DNA of 64,000 bases from Moorena producens 3L (lineage in GTDB: Bacteria; Cyanobacteriota; Cyanobacteriia; Cyanobacteriales; Coleofasciculaceae). The notes under the pieces were generated by a model that saw nothing but the letters and a program-made list of their open reading frames with translations, made no database searches and was not told the DNA's origin. Below are positions 9,235 to 17,325 of the stretch, one piece after another. The translations under genes were made by a program, and so were the position numbers. Each line of letters starts with the position of its first letter. Positions within the stretch are counted from its first letter, which is position 1. The DNA lies in NCBI RefSeq assembly GCF_000211815.1, contig NZ_GL890965.1, positions 7,615-71,614 of the forward strand, in the 5' to 3' direction.

Positions 9235-10659
9235 ATGAATCAAGCATCTACAACAAAAGGCTGGGCGAATGCGATCGCAAAACCGGCAACTGAATTTCCG
9301 CCTACTGCCCTCCCGGTCATCTCTGGCCAAATCCCAGAAGGGTTGCGAGGTTCTCTGTATAGAAATGGTCCTGCACGGTTAGAGCGAGGTGGTGTAGCTG
9401 TTGGACATTGGTTTGATGGTGATGGGGCGATTTTAGCAGTACATTTCACCCCTGCTGGTGCCACAGGAGTTTATCGCTACGTCCAAACCTCTGGCTATCA
9501 AGCAGAAGCAGCTGCTGACAAATTACTGTACCCCAACTATGGCATGACAACACCAGGACCAATCTGGAAACGCTGGAGTAAGCCAGTTAAAAATGCTGCC
9601 AATACCTCAGTGCTACCATTACCTGATAAATTGTTAGCCCTATGGGAAGGTGGTCATCCCCATGCCTTAGACCTCCAGAGCTTAGAAACCAGAGGCACTG
9701 ATGACTTATCTGGCCTAGCCCAGGGAGCAACCTTTTCTGCCCATCCCAAGATTGATCCCAAAACTGGAGAGATTTTCAACTTTGGACTGACGGCTGAACT
9801 TAATAGCAGACTCAACATTTACAAGAGCAACTCCACTGGCAAAATTATCAAACAAGGGTCAGTACAGCTAGAGGGTTTGCCCTTCATCCATGATTTTGTT
9901 CTGGCAGGGCCGTATCTAGTATTTTTTGTACCCCCAGTGCGAGTGAATTTCCTAAAAGTAGCTCTAGGTTGGTGCAGCTATGGTGATGCTATGGAGTGGC
10001 ACCCAAATAAGTCAACCCAAATTATTGTTGTAGATTGTGACAGCCTTAGTGTAGTCAGTCGCGGTGAAGCAGAACCCTGGTATCAGTGGCACTTCAGCAA
10101 TGGTTATGTGGAGAAAGATGGCTTGATCGTGATTGATTTTGTCCGTTATGCTGACTTTCAGACCAATCAGTATTTGAAAGAAGTTGCCACTGGTCAAACT
10201 AAGACCGAAGCGAAAGGAACCCTGTGGCAAGCCCGACTGAATCCTGACACTGGTCAGGTCGTGCAGTTACAACAGTTGTTGGATAGAAGCTGTGAATTTC
10301 CTGTAGTGCCGCAACAGCGAGTAGGACAATACTCACTTCATACTTATTTATCAGTACATCGCGAAGTCGTCGATATTAGTAAAGAATTATTGGGTGCAAT
10401 TGGATGTTTTGACCACAAAACTGGCACCTTGATTGTGGCTGATTTAGGAGAAAATCGCTATCCCTCGGAACCAGTCTATGTAACGGATAGCCTGAATCCT
10501 GACCAGGGTTGGATATTAACAGTGGTGTATGACGGTAATTCTGATACTAGTGAAGTGATGGTATTTGGTAGAAACACCCTAAATCAAGAACCGATATGTC
10601 GTCTGGGATTACCAAAGGTTATCCCCTTAAGCTTTCATGGTCAGTGGAAATCCAGGTAG
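9235..10659 (+). CDS. Carotenoid cleavage oxygenase (RPE65/apocarotenoid oxygenase family)
   Basis: From the ATG at 9235 the product has 474 residues, normal for cyanobacterial apocarotenoid-15,15'-oxygenases. These cleave carotenoids or apocarotenals with a non-haem Fe(II) held by four histidines. The four are visible in AHPKID (His170), FIHDF (His219), WHFSNG (His286) and SFHGQW (His468) in the correct order and spacing. RGSLYRNGPARLERGG near residue 35 is the family start of the beta propeller. An upstream in-frame extension to 9109 is made of heptamer repeats (SLSPHLPIS) and is rejected. The natural substrate cannot be told from sequence. Confidence 0.95.
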   Translation: MNQASTTKGWANAIAKPATEFPPTALPVISGQIPEGLRGSLYRNGPARLERGGVAVGHWFDGDGAILAVHFTPAGATGVYRYVQTSGYQAEAAADKLLYPNYGMTTPGPIWKRWSKPVKNAANTSVLPLPDKLLALWEGGHPHALDLQSLETRGTDDLSGLAQGATFSAHPKIDPKTGEIFNFGLTAELNSRLNIYKSNSTGKIIKQGSVQLEGLPFIHDFVLAGPYLVFFVPPVRVNFLKVALGWCSYGDAMEWHPNKSTQIIVVDCDSLSVVSRGEAEPWYQWHFSNGYVEKDGLIVIDFVRYADFQTNQYLKEVATGQTKTEAKGTLWQARLNPDTGQVVQLQQLLDRSCEFPVVPQQRVGQYSLHTYLSVHREVVDISKELLGAIGCFDHKTGTLIVADLGENRYPSEPVYVTDSLNPDQGWILTVVYDGNSDTSEVMVFGRNTLNQEPICRLGLPKVIPLSFHGQWKSR

Positions 10660-10747
10660 TTATCTTTTAAATTTACCTGATAAATTCCCCTGAACTGTAG
10701 TTATCAATTCCAGCAGGATATAGCCATTTTTTTAAGGATAAAGGCTT

Positions 10748-10939
10748 TCAATTTAAACAATCAGAAGTCTCTCGCCGTCCGCTTCCTGGAGGACAACTTT
10801 CTTCCTGTACAGCTAGTAATTGCTGGTAAACCGAATCAGAATGGTACCCTTGTCCAAAACTAGACTCACCATAGTAAAAATTACCTCCTAAAACTGTAAC
10901 TAGCAGAGTAGACAAAAAGATATATCTTTGAAAACCCAT
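10748..10939 (-). CDS. Small secreted or membrane peptide, hypothetical
   Basis: A 63-residue product starting MGFQRYIFLSTLLVTVLGGNF has a short basic start and a hydrophobic helix typical of a signal peptide or single anchor. It ends in a Cys-containing tail (ESCPPGSGRRETSDCLN). An AAGGT sequence eight bases before the ATG at 10939 supports this start over one six codons upstream. I recognise no family. Two cysteines in the mature part could form a disulfide. Coding status is moderate because the length is close to chance. Confidence 0.5.
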   Translation of the reverse strand: MGFQRYIFLSTLLVTVLGGNFYYGESSFGQGYHSDSVYQQLLAVQEESCPPGSGRRETSDCLN

Positions 10940-10957
10940 TGTGGTGACCTTGCTCAA

Positions 10958-11467
10958 AGTTTCTACTCATTACTTCAAAACTTTTCCAGCAAAATCAGCA
11001 TGAATTTTCAATAAAAACTAAATTAATCAAAAAATATTAAAATAATAAAACCAGCAAAAAACACACTATTTTAACTTAATAAAAACCAACAAAAAACGAT
11101 GATTTTAGGGATTTATACAAATAGCTTTATGTTTAAAATAAGTGTATTTACGGATATGATTAAATAGTCAAGCAAGGTAAAGCAACCAGACAAAAATTTT
11201 GGTTAATAAAATGTTGATTAGAGAAAAATGCTGGCAACTATAGCAGAAGTCATTTGTCAGAAGTCATTTGTCAGAAGTCAAACTCTTGCGCTTACTTAGG
11301 TTTGAGACTAATGTCGATGTCCTAACTGCCCTGGCGACTGCTATATCTATAGGTTTGGTCTAGGGGTGTAATTTAGGTTTGGCTGAGAAATGATAAAGAG
11401 GAGTAGGTCTGAGAAATCTATAATTAGAGAAGATCCCCTGATCGAATCCTTAGCTGTTTAACGTAAG
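10958..11467. other. AT-rich intergenic region upstream of miaB
   Basis: About 500 bp of AT-rich DNA without a recognisable gene. A short direct repeat AGAAGTCATTTGTC occurs twice near 11245-11275. Promoters for the small leftward gene and for miaB probably lie here. Confidence 0.5.
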
Positions 11468-12814
11468 ATGACCTCATTTCCCCGCCGCTACCATATCACC
11501 ACCTTTGGCTGCCAGATGAACAAAGCCGACTCCGAGCGGATGGCTGGAATTCTGGAGGATATCGGCTTCCAGTGGTCAGAAAATCCCAACGAGGCTGACT
11601 TAATTGTCTACAACACCTGCACCATTCGAGATAATGCTGAGCAAAAGGTTTATTCCTACCTAGGAAGACAGGCAAAGCGCAAACACCAACAACCAGACCT
11701 GACCTTGGTAGTAGCTGGTTGTGTGGCACAACAGGAGGGAGAAGCACTGCTGCGGCGAGTCCCAGAAGTTGACTTAGTCATGGGACCCCAACATGCCAAT
11801 CGTTTGGGGGATTTGCTAGACCAGGTATTTGATGGCAACCAGCTAGTTGCTACAGAACCAATTCATATTGTTGAAGACATCACTAAACCAAGACGGGACA
11901 GCAGCATTAGCGCCTGGGTAAATATAATTTATGGGTGTAACGAACGCTGCAGCTACTGTGTAGTGCCCAATGTCCGAGGTTTAGAGCAATCCCGTACTCC
12001 AGAAGCGATTCGGGCAGAAATGGAGGAGTTGGGACGGCTTGGCTATAAGGAAATCACCCTATTAGGACAAAATATTGATGCTTACGGACGTGACTTACCA
12101 GGGGTGACTGAATCGGGGCGGCATCAGCACACCTTGACAGATTTACTGTATTATGTTAGCAATGTGCCAGGCATTGAGCGGCTCCGGTTTGCTACTAGTC
12201 ACCCCCGCTACTTTGTAGAACGGCTGATCCGCGCCTGTCATGAGTTGCCGGAAGTGTGCGAACATTTCCACATTCCCTTCCAATCTGGGGATAACGATAT
12301 TCTCAAAGCTATGGCAAGGGGCTATACCCACCAGAAATATCGCCGGATTATTAATACCATTCGGGACTATATGCCCGATGCCTCCATTAGTGCAGATGCG
12401 ATTGTGGGCTTTCCTGGGGAAACGGAAGCACAATTTGAAAATACCCTAAAACTAGTAGAAGATATTGGCTTTGACCAGCTCAATACCGCTGCCTATTCCC
12501 CTCGTCCTGGCACACCAGCCGCATTGTGGGAAAATCAGCTCTCTGAGGAGGTCAAATGCGATCGCCTTCAACGTCTCAACCACCTAGTTGCGGTAAAAGC
12601 AGCTGAGCGATCGCAACGTTATCTGGGACGGATTGAGGAAGTGCTGGTGGAAGACCAGAATCCCAAAGACAATACTCAAGTGATGGGCAGAACCAAAGGA
12701 AATCGTCTCACGTTCTTCTCTGGGGATATTAATCACCTTAAAGGTGAGCTAGTTCTAGTTAAAATTACCGAAGCTCGTGCCTTTAGCTTGACTGGTGAGC
12801 GAGTAGAGGAATAG
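11468..12814 (+). CDS. miaB: tRNA-2-methylthio-N6-dimethylallyladenosine synthase
   Basis: The 448-residue product is a radical-SAM methylthiotransferase that converts i6A37 to ms2i6A37 in tRNAs. Domain order is typical. An N-terminal MTTase domain has cysteines in TFGCQMN, NTCTIRDNA and AGCVAQ for the auxiliary cluster. The radical-SAM core has GCNERCSYCVVP (C-x3-C-x2-C) near residue 157, and a C-terminal TRAM domain (VEDQNPKDNTQVMGRTKGNRLTFF) follows. The length fits. The ATG at 11468 gives the family start RRYHITTFGCQMN. Downstream the stop is followed directly by GGGAATC repeats. Confidence 0.97.
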   Translation: MTSFPRRYHITTFGCQMNKADSERMAGILEDIGFQWSENPNEADLIVYNTCTIRDNAEQKVYSYLGRQAKRKHQQPDLTLVVAGCVAQQEGEALLRRVPEVDLVMGPQHANRLGDLLDQVFDGNQLVATEPIHIVEDITKPRRDSSISAWVNIIYGCNERCSYCVVPNVRGLEQSRTPEAIRAEMEELGRLGYKEITLLGQNIDAYGRDLPGVTESGRHQHTLTDLLYYVSNVPGIERLRFATSHPRYFVERLIRACHELPEVCEHFHIPFQSGDNDILKAMARGYTHQKYRRIINTIRDYMPDASISADAIVGFPGETEAQFENTLKLVEDIGFDQLNTAAYSPRPGTPAALWENQLSEEVKCDRLQRLNHLVAVKAAERSQRYLGRIEEVLVEDQNPKDNTQVMGRTKGNRLTFFSGDINHLKGELVLVKITEARAFSLTGERVEE

Positions 12815-13187
12815 GGAATCGGGAGTCGGGAATCGGGAATCGGAACCCACCCCTAACCCCTCCCAGGAGGGGAACGGGAATCGGGAATCGGGAATCGGGA
12901 ATCGGGAGTAACCATGCAGTGAGGTCTTGGGGAGCCACTTACTCATCTCACTCCCCACACCTCCCACACCTCCCACACTTCCCACACTTCCTGTTCCCTA
13001 TTCCCTTCCCCCCTTAGTAAGGGGGGTTAGGGGGGATCCGCTTTCCCTTCCCCCCTTAGTAAGGGGGGTTAGGGGGGATCCGCTTTCCCTTCCCCCCTTA
13101 GTAAGGGGGGTTAGGGGGGATCCGCTGTTCCCTTCACACCAAAAAGTATGTCCTAAACTATAGTTCCGTTGCTATAAAAGACGTTTC
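12815..13187. repeat. Heptamer tract and three 42-bp tandem repeats
   Basis: GGGAATC/GGGAGTC heptamers at 12815-12905 are followed by (T)CCCACACC units. Then come three near-perfect 42-bp units at 13003-13128, each containing CCCCCCTTAGTAAGGGGGG, a short stem able to form a hairpin. The array reads open in one frame (PPLVRGVRGDPLS) but has no sign of being a gene. Confidence 0.85.
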
Positions 13188-13610
13188 CTAATCTTCCCGC
13201 TGGAAGAAGCAAACCACATCCCGTATATAAAAATCGTTATAGAGGTCGCCAGCAGAGGGGTTTGGCAAATCTACGGCTTCAACCTCCAGCTCATTATCCC
13301 CATCCTTCAGGATGCCAGCACCAATGTTAATGATTTGGGTAAACCAGTGATTCGGATTAGCTCCCTCGTAGGAGTAGATCTTCCCTACACTTTTACCATT
13401 GATTTTGACCTCTGCATCACTGTCGGTTGCTGTCAATCCCTTAACCATCAACATCAGGATCGCAGCGCCGCCCTTGTAGCGTCCCCCTGTGTTGAAGGTC
13501 TTTTTCCAGAGGCTAGCACCACCATCGCCAATTCTGCGATTGATATCTCCCTGGATCACCACAAAGTTACCGGTGACTAGTTTAGTAGACGCAGTTGCTT
13601 TCTGTTCCAT
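13188..13610 (-). CDS. Hypothetical beta-rich protein
   Basis: The product is 140 residues from MEQKATAST at 13610. A start six codons upstream is less convincing. The sequence alternates short strands with Gly/Asn turns (GNFVVIQGDINRRIGDGGASLWKKTF, AEVKINGKSVGKIYSY, NELEVEAVDLPNPSAGDLYNDFYIRDV), suggesting a beta-sandwich of the carbohydrate-binding or jelly-roll kind. There is no signal peptide, so it is probably cytoplasmic. I do not recognise the family. It is divergent from the permease gene at 13791 and bounded on its 3' side by the 42-bp repeat array. Confidence 0.75.
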   Translation of the reverse strand: MEQKATASTKLVTGNFVVIQGDINRRIGDGGASLWKKTFNTGGRYKGGAAILMLMVKGLTATDSDAEVKINGKSVGKIYSYEGANPNHWFTQIINIGAGILKDGDNELEVEAVDLPNPSAGDLYNDFYIRDVVCFFQRED

Positions 13611-13790
13611 GTTTTTTGTAATTATCAAGTTATAAGCTAGTTGTTTGGAATTCTATCAGCTTTGGTGGGTAATGTCCCTTGAGGAATTACTGAATCAATC
13701 CCGAGTTATGATATGGAATAATTTCCATGCTTCCTGACTGAGTTCAGTGTAAGATAACTTTTAAGCAATTGACAAAAGCGTCCGCAACTC

Positions 13791-15050
13791 ATGAGTGAAT
13801 TCCCTGAACATTCACCAAACCCAGACCTTCAATCTAGCACAGTTTCAACAGTTTATAACTTCCGTTTTAAAGATATCCTCCTCGGGGCACAGATGCTGTT
13901 TGTTGCCTTTGGTGCGTTGGTGTTAGTCCCCATTTTAGCGGGAGTAAACCCGAATGTTGCCCTGTTTACTTCTGGTGTGGGAACGTTATGTTTTCAACTG
14001 GTTACGGGGGGTAAAATTCCCGTTTATCTCGCTTCTTCCTTCGCCTTTATCGCCCCCATCACCTTGAGTGTTCAGAAATATGGTTTGCCTGCAACCTTAT
14101 CTGGACTTGCAGCTGCTGGCATTGTTTATCTGATTTTAAGTCTAATTATTTTTTGGCGCGGTTCGGGTATGATTACCCGTATTTTACCCCCGATTGTCAC
14201 CGGACCAGTGATTATGGTGATTGGTCTGAGTTTAGCTTCAACTGCTGTAAAAATGGCATCAGAAGCTGGGGAAGGATACAGCGAAGGGATGGCAATTAGT
14301 GTAGCAATGATTTCTCTATTAGCCACGATGCTAACTGCCATTTTAGGGCGGGGTTTTTTACGATTAATTCCGATTTTGATGGGGATAGGAGTCGGTTATC
14401 TGGTAACTTTACCGTTAGGGATGGTGGATTTTACACTTGTTAGTCAAGCTCCTTGGTTTCAAATACCTGAATTTACCAGACCCAGTTTTAGTTTACCAGC
14501 AATTTTATTTATTGTACCCGTTGCGATCGCTCCTGCCATTGAACATATTGGGGATGTGTTAGCCATTAGTTCTGTGACTGGAAATAATTATCTTCAAGAA
14601 CCCGGTTTACATCGCACCCTGTTAGGGGATGGATTAGCAACAACATTGGCGGCTTTTGTTGGGGGTCCTCCCAACACCACCTATTCGGAAGTTACAGGGG
14701 CAGTTGCCTTAACAAAAACCTTTAATCCAGCGATTATGACCTGGGCAGCTATTATCGCTATTTTACTCTCTTTTTTAGGAAAGTTAGAAGCCCTTTTAAA
14801 AACTATTCCTGTGCCAGTAATGGGAGGAATTTTAATTATTTTATTTGGCACAATTGTGGTGATTGGGATGAACAGTATTGTTCGCTCTAGCGCAGATTTA
14901 TTAGAATCCCGTAATCTTGTGATCGTTGCTGTAATTTTAATGCTAGGGGTAGGGGGAATGAGCGTCAATGCAGGAGGGTTTGCCTTGGAAGGGATTGGAC
15001 TTTCTAGTATTCTTGGGGTGTTATTAAATGGGCTACTTCCAGACAAATAG
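13791..15050 (+). CDS. uraA: Nucleobase:cation symporter-2 (uracil/xanthine permease)
   Basis: The 419-residue, very hydrophobic protein belongs to the NCS2/NAT family, with about 14 membrane segments. Family marks are FVAFGALVLVPILAG in the first helices, IAPAIEHIGDVLAISSVTG (the substrate/proton Glu and His region) and GGPPNTTYSEVTGAVALTK, the NAT signature with its conserved acidic residue. It imports uracil, or possibly xanthine or uric acid, with protons across the plasma membrane. The spectrum cannot be resolved here, so the symbol is by similarity. No purine or pyrimidine gene is adjacent. Confidence 0.9.
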   Translation: MSEFPEHSPNPDLQSSTVSTVYNFRFKDILLGAQMLFVAFGALVLVPILAGVNPNVALFTSGVGTLCFQLVTGGKIPVYLASSFAFIAPITLSVQKYGLPATLSGLAAAGIVYLILSLIIFWRGSGMITRILPPIVTGPVIMVIGLSLASTAVKMASEAGEGYSEGMAISVAMISLLATMLTAILGRGFLRLIPILMGIGVGYLVTLPLGMVDFTLVSQAPWFQIPEFTRPSFSLPAILFIVPVAIAPAIEHIGDVLAISSVTGNNYLQEPGLHRTLLGDGLATTLAAFVGGPPNTTYSEVTGAVALTKTFNPAIMTWAAIIAILLSFLGKLEALLKTIPVPVMGGILIILFGTIVVIGMNSIVRSSADLLESRNLVIVAVILMLGVGGMSVNAGGFALEGIGLSSILGVLLNGLLPDK

Positions 15051-15317
15051 CTATAGCGCTACGCTTAGCGTCAGAAGTCAGAAGTCAGAAGTCAGAAGTC
15101 AGAAGTAAGCTAGACTCACGTTTCGGAGTTTAGGAGCGACTGCATCAAGACAATGTCAAACATCTGAATGCGTAGTGCTATATATAGCGGTTTATAGGCT
15201 AATGAGGTACACAGGATTTTTTACCTCTTGGCTCTTGGCTCTTGCCTCTTGGCTCTTGCCTATTCCCTATTCCCTATTCCCTATTCCCTATTCCCTATTC
15301 CCTGTTCCCTTGAGTAC
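15051..15317. repeat. GAAGTCA and ATTCCCT heptamer arrays
   Basis: GAAGTCA heptamers run from about 15070 to 15107. A TATAGCGGTTTATAGGC..ATGAGGTACACAGGATTTTTT segment starts at 15183 and leads into TTGGCTC and ATTCCCT heptamers up to about 15310. The latter has the left end of the TATAGC cassette type. No gene is seen. Confidence 0.75.
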
Positions 15318-16832
15318 TCATTTTGATACCAATTTGATAATTCGATCCATAATTAACGCAGCGATCGCACCAACTCCTACATGAAATAGCACAAACACGA
15401 GAGTGTAAATCAAGCAAGGTGTAACACCAGCAGTGGGGCAATCTAAGGATTGTTCCGGGTATAGTTGGGTGATCATAGACTCTACCGGTTTAGCAGCAGT
15501 TTGGGACGAAATACCACTAACTGCTAAACCAGTACCGACCAGGGCAATCCAACGTTCTAATTGTTTTTCTCGTTCTTCAGCAGCTTTCTGTTCCTGATGC
15601 CGAATTGACTCTAATTGTTTTTCTCGGGCTTGATCAGCCTCCTCCTTATCTCTGAGGGCTTTTTCCAAAGCGCGATCGCATTCTGCCTGCTCAATGTCCA
15701 CAATGCCTCGGATACTACCAAGCATCTGGTCAAATAGTTGCTGACCGGGTTTGAGATAATTGAGGTCGGTTTGAATCTGTTTTTTAAACCGTTTAGTTCT
15801 TTGGTTGAAGAAGTCTTCCAAAAACTTGATAGTATCGTCTTCGAGGCTATGTTCACAGATTTTGTTTAGCCAGTAGTCATAGTTGTAGTCATTGGTAGCG
15901 ATCGCATTTTTGTGGTCCTCCATGTCTCGCAGATAACCAGCATACTCAAAGGTCTTGGGTGGCATCTCCGTCAGTTTCTGCTTCAGTTGCTCTAGCCGTG
16001 TTTCTGGCTCCCTTGGCAATTCCTTGAAGCCTTTAACCTCTTGTTCCAGTTGGCTATAGAGTGCTCTAGTTTGGCGATAACACCAACGGGCTTGATCATA
16101 AGCAAACAGGATTTTACTGCGACAGCACAACAGATTGAAAAAAGACAAGGAAGTCTTTTCAACCAGCTTTGAGGTTTCTGGGTTACGGTTTAACCAGACC
16201 AGAAGGTGACATTGCTCCGTTGGTTTCTCCTTACGGTTGTCATAGGCAAAAATTGGACTACCAAATAACTGCCCAGATGCCATAAACTGCGGTTTTTGGT
16301 CGCTTCCCTGGAAAAAAGCATCCACACAGGCATCGGCTAACTTTCTATCTTCCTCAAGAGTGCCCACGGGTTCGCCATAGAGCACTAAGGTTTGTCCCAA
16401 GGAAGCTTGAATGTTGCTGGCTAGGAGGCACCCTTGGGGATTGAAGCCACTAAATTCACTGGCTGCAACGGTATTCTGGCAAGACAGGGTTAGGTCAAGG
16501 GCATAAGTATCATGAATTTTAACCGGATAGACCTGGACGGTTAGGGGAGAGCCTGCTAGTTGCAGTGGTGCAGTGTAGGTTAAGGGAGCATTCCCTGGGA
16601 GTAACTCTACGTAACGGCTTGCGATCGCGGTTTGGCTTAGAGGGGATGGTATTTTTTCAGGTAAAGATTTCAGGTCTGGGATACCTAGGGGTTGGCTGAG
16701 GTTAGCACAGTGTTGCCACAACTGATCCGCATCCGGTCGCAACTGTTCCAGTTCTTGGCTTAGGTCTTGGCAGAGATGGAAGGCATAAAGGGTGACGCTG
16801 GGGTTTTTGAGTCGCAAGGCGGTGTTAGTCAT
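15318..16832 (-). CDS. Membrane-anchored coiled-coil protein of a TPR-CHAT (CATRA-like) conflict operon
   Basis: The product has 504 residues. A soluble N-terminal half (about 1-230) contains GQTLVLYGEPVGTLEEDRKLADACV and CHLLVWLNRNPET. A helical region follows (SLSFFNLLCCRSKILFAYDQARWCYRQTR), then a charged coiled coil at about 385-430 (CDRALEKALRDKEEADQAREKQ). Two membrane helices (about 433-450 and 475-498) are separated by a 25-residue loop with two cysteines. The start ATG overlaps the stop of the upstream small gene (TGATG), implying translational coupling. The arrangement resembles the associated protein of CHAT/caspase-TPR CATRA systems as I recall them. A membrane effector role is inference. 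Confidence 0.75.
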   Translation of the reverse strand: MTNTALRLKNPSVTLYAFHLCQDLSQELEQLRPDADQLWQHCANLSQPLGIPDLKSLPEKIPSPLSQTAIASRYVELLPGNAPLTYTAPLQLAGSPLTVQVYPVKIHDTYALDLTLSCQNTVAASEFSGFNPQGCLLASNIQASLGQTLVLYGEPVGTLEEDRKLADACVDAFFQGSDQKPQFMASGQLFGSPIFAYDNRKEKPTEQCHLLVWLNRNPETSKLVEKTSLSFFNLLCCRSKILFAYDQARWCYRQTRALYSQLEQEVKGFKELPREPETRLEQLKQKLTEMPPKTFEYAGYLRDMEDHKNAIATNDYNYDYWLNKICEHSLEDDTIKFLEDFFNQRTKRFKKQIQTDLNYLKPGQQLFDQMLGSIRGIVDIEQAECDRALEKALRDKEEADQAREKQLESIRHQEQKAAEEREKQLERWIALVGTGLAVSGISSQTAAKPVESMITQLYPEQSLDCPTAGVTPCLIYTLVFVLFHVGVGAIAALIMDRIIKLVSK

Positions 16833-17188
16833 CAGCCTTTGGGATTTTTGGGTTCGGGGTTTTCTGGGGGAGAACTCTTGCGGAGAGCGTTGAGTAGTTC
16901 TTCTTTCACGTTATTTTCATACTCAGCTTTAGTTTCAGGAGTGGGGACAGTGCCTCCAATTCCCTTCTCACCTATTGGTTCATGATCTGGGAGACTTCTA
17001 CGTACTTGCTCCAAAGCCCCATTAATTTCTGGTCGTTGTTCGCACCAAGCCAAGAGTAATTCTGATATTTCTTCAATATCTTCTGGAATCTTATCTTCGA
17101 GAGTTTGTCTGTCTTGAATATTCAACAGGTCTGGATTATTTTTTAGTAACTTTATAAACGCTTTAACGTTTTTTTGTGCAAATGTCAT
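16832..17188 (-). CDS. Small helical adaptor-like protein of the TPR-CHAT operon
   Basis: The product is 118 residues from MTFAQKNVKAFI at 17188. A TTG five codons upstream is possible, but the ATG has a GGGA sequence suitably placed. Residues 5-75 are predicted helical (IKLLKNNPDLLNIQDRQTLEDKIPEDIEEISELLLAWCEQRPEINGAL), with the size and look of a small effector-associated or adaptor domain. The tail is disordered and Pro/Glu-rich (SPPENPEPKNPKG). Its stop overlaps the next start by one base. It lies 138 bp downstream of the TPR-CHAT gene. Assignment as the third part of a CATRA-like system is inference. Confidence 0.7.
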   Translation of the reverse strand: MTFAQKNVKAFIKLLKNNPDLLNIQDRQTLEDKIPEDIEEISELLLAWCEQRPEINGALEQVRRSLPDHEPIGEKGIGGTVPTPETKAEYENNVKEELLNALRKSSPPENPEPKNPKG

Positions 17189-17325
17189 GTTAAAATATCC
17201 CAATTTAATTACTATAAACTATAGCAGTCGAAGTAAAGCTTAAGACATCTTCTGCTCCCTGCTCCCTGCTCCCTGCTCCCTTTCAACTAAAAGACTATAT
17301 CCTAAACTATACTTCCCTTGCTATA

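Noticed and set aside
12927..13163. 78-codon frame across the 42-bp tandem repeats
   Set aside because: Low-complexity PPLVRGVRGDPLS repeats without a start signal. The DNA is a palindromic repeat.
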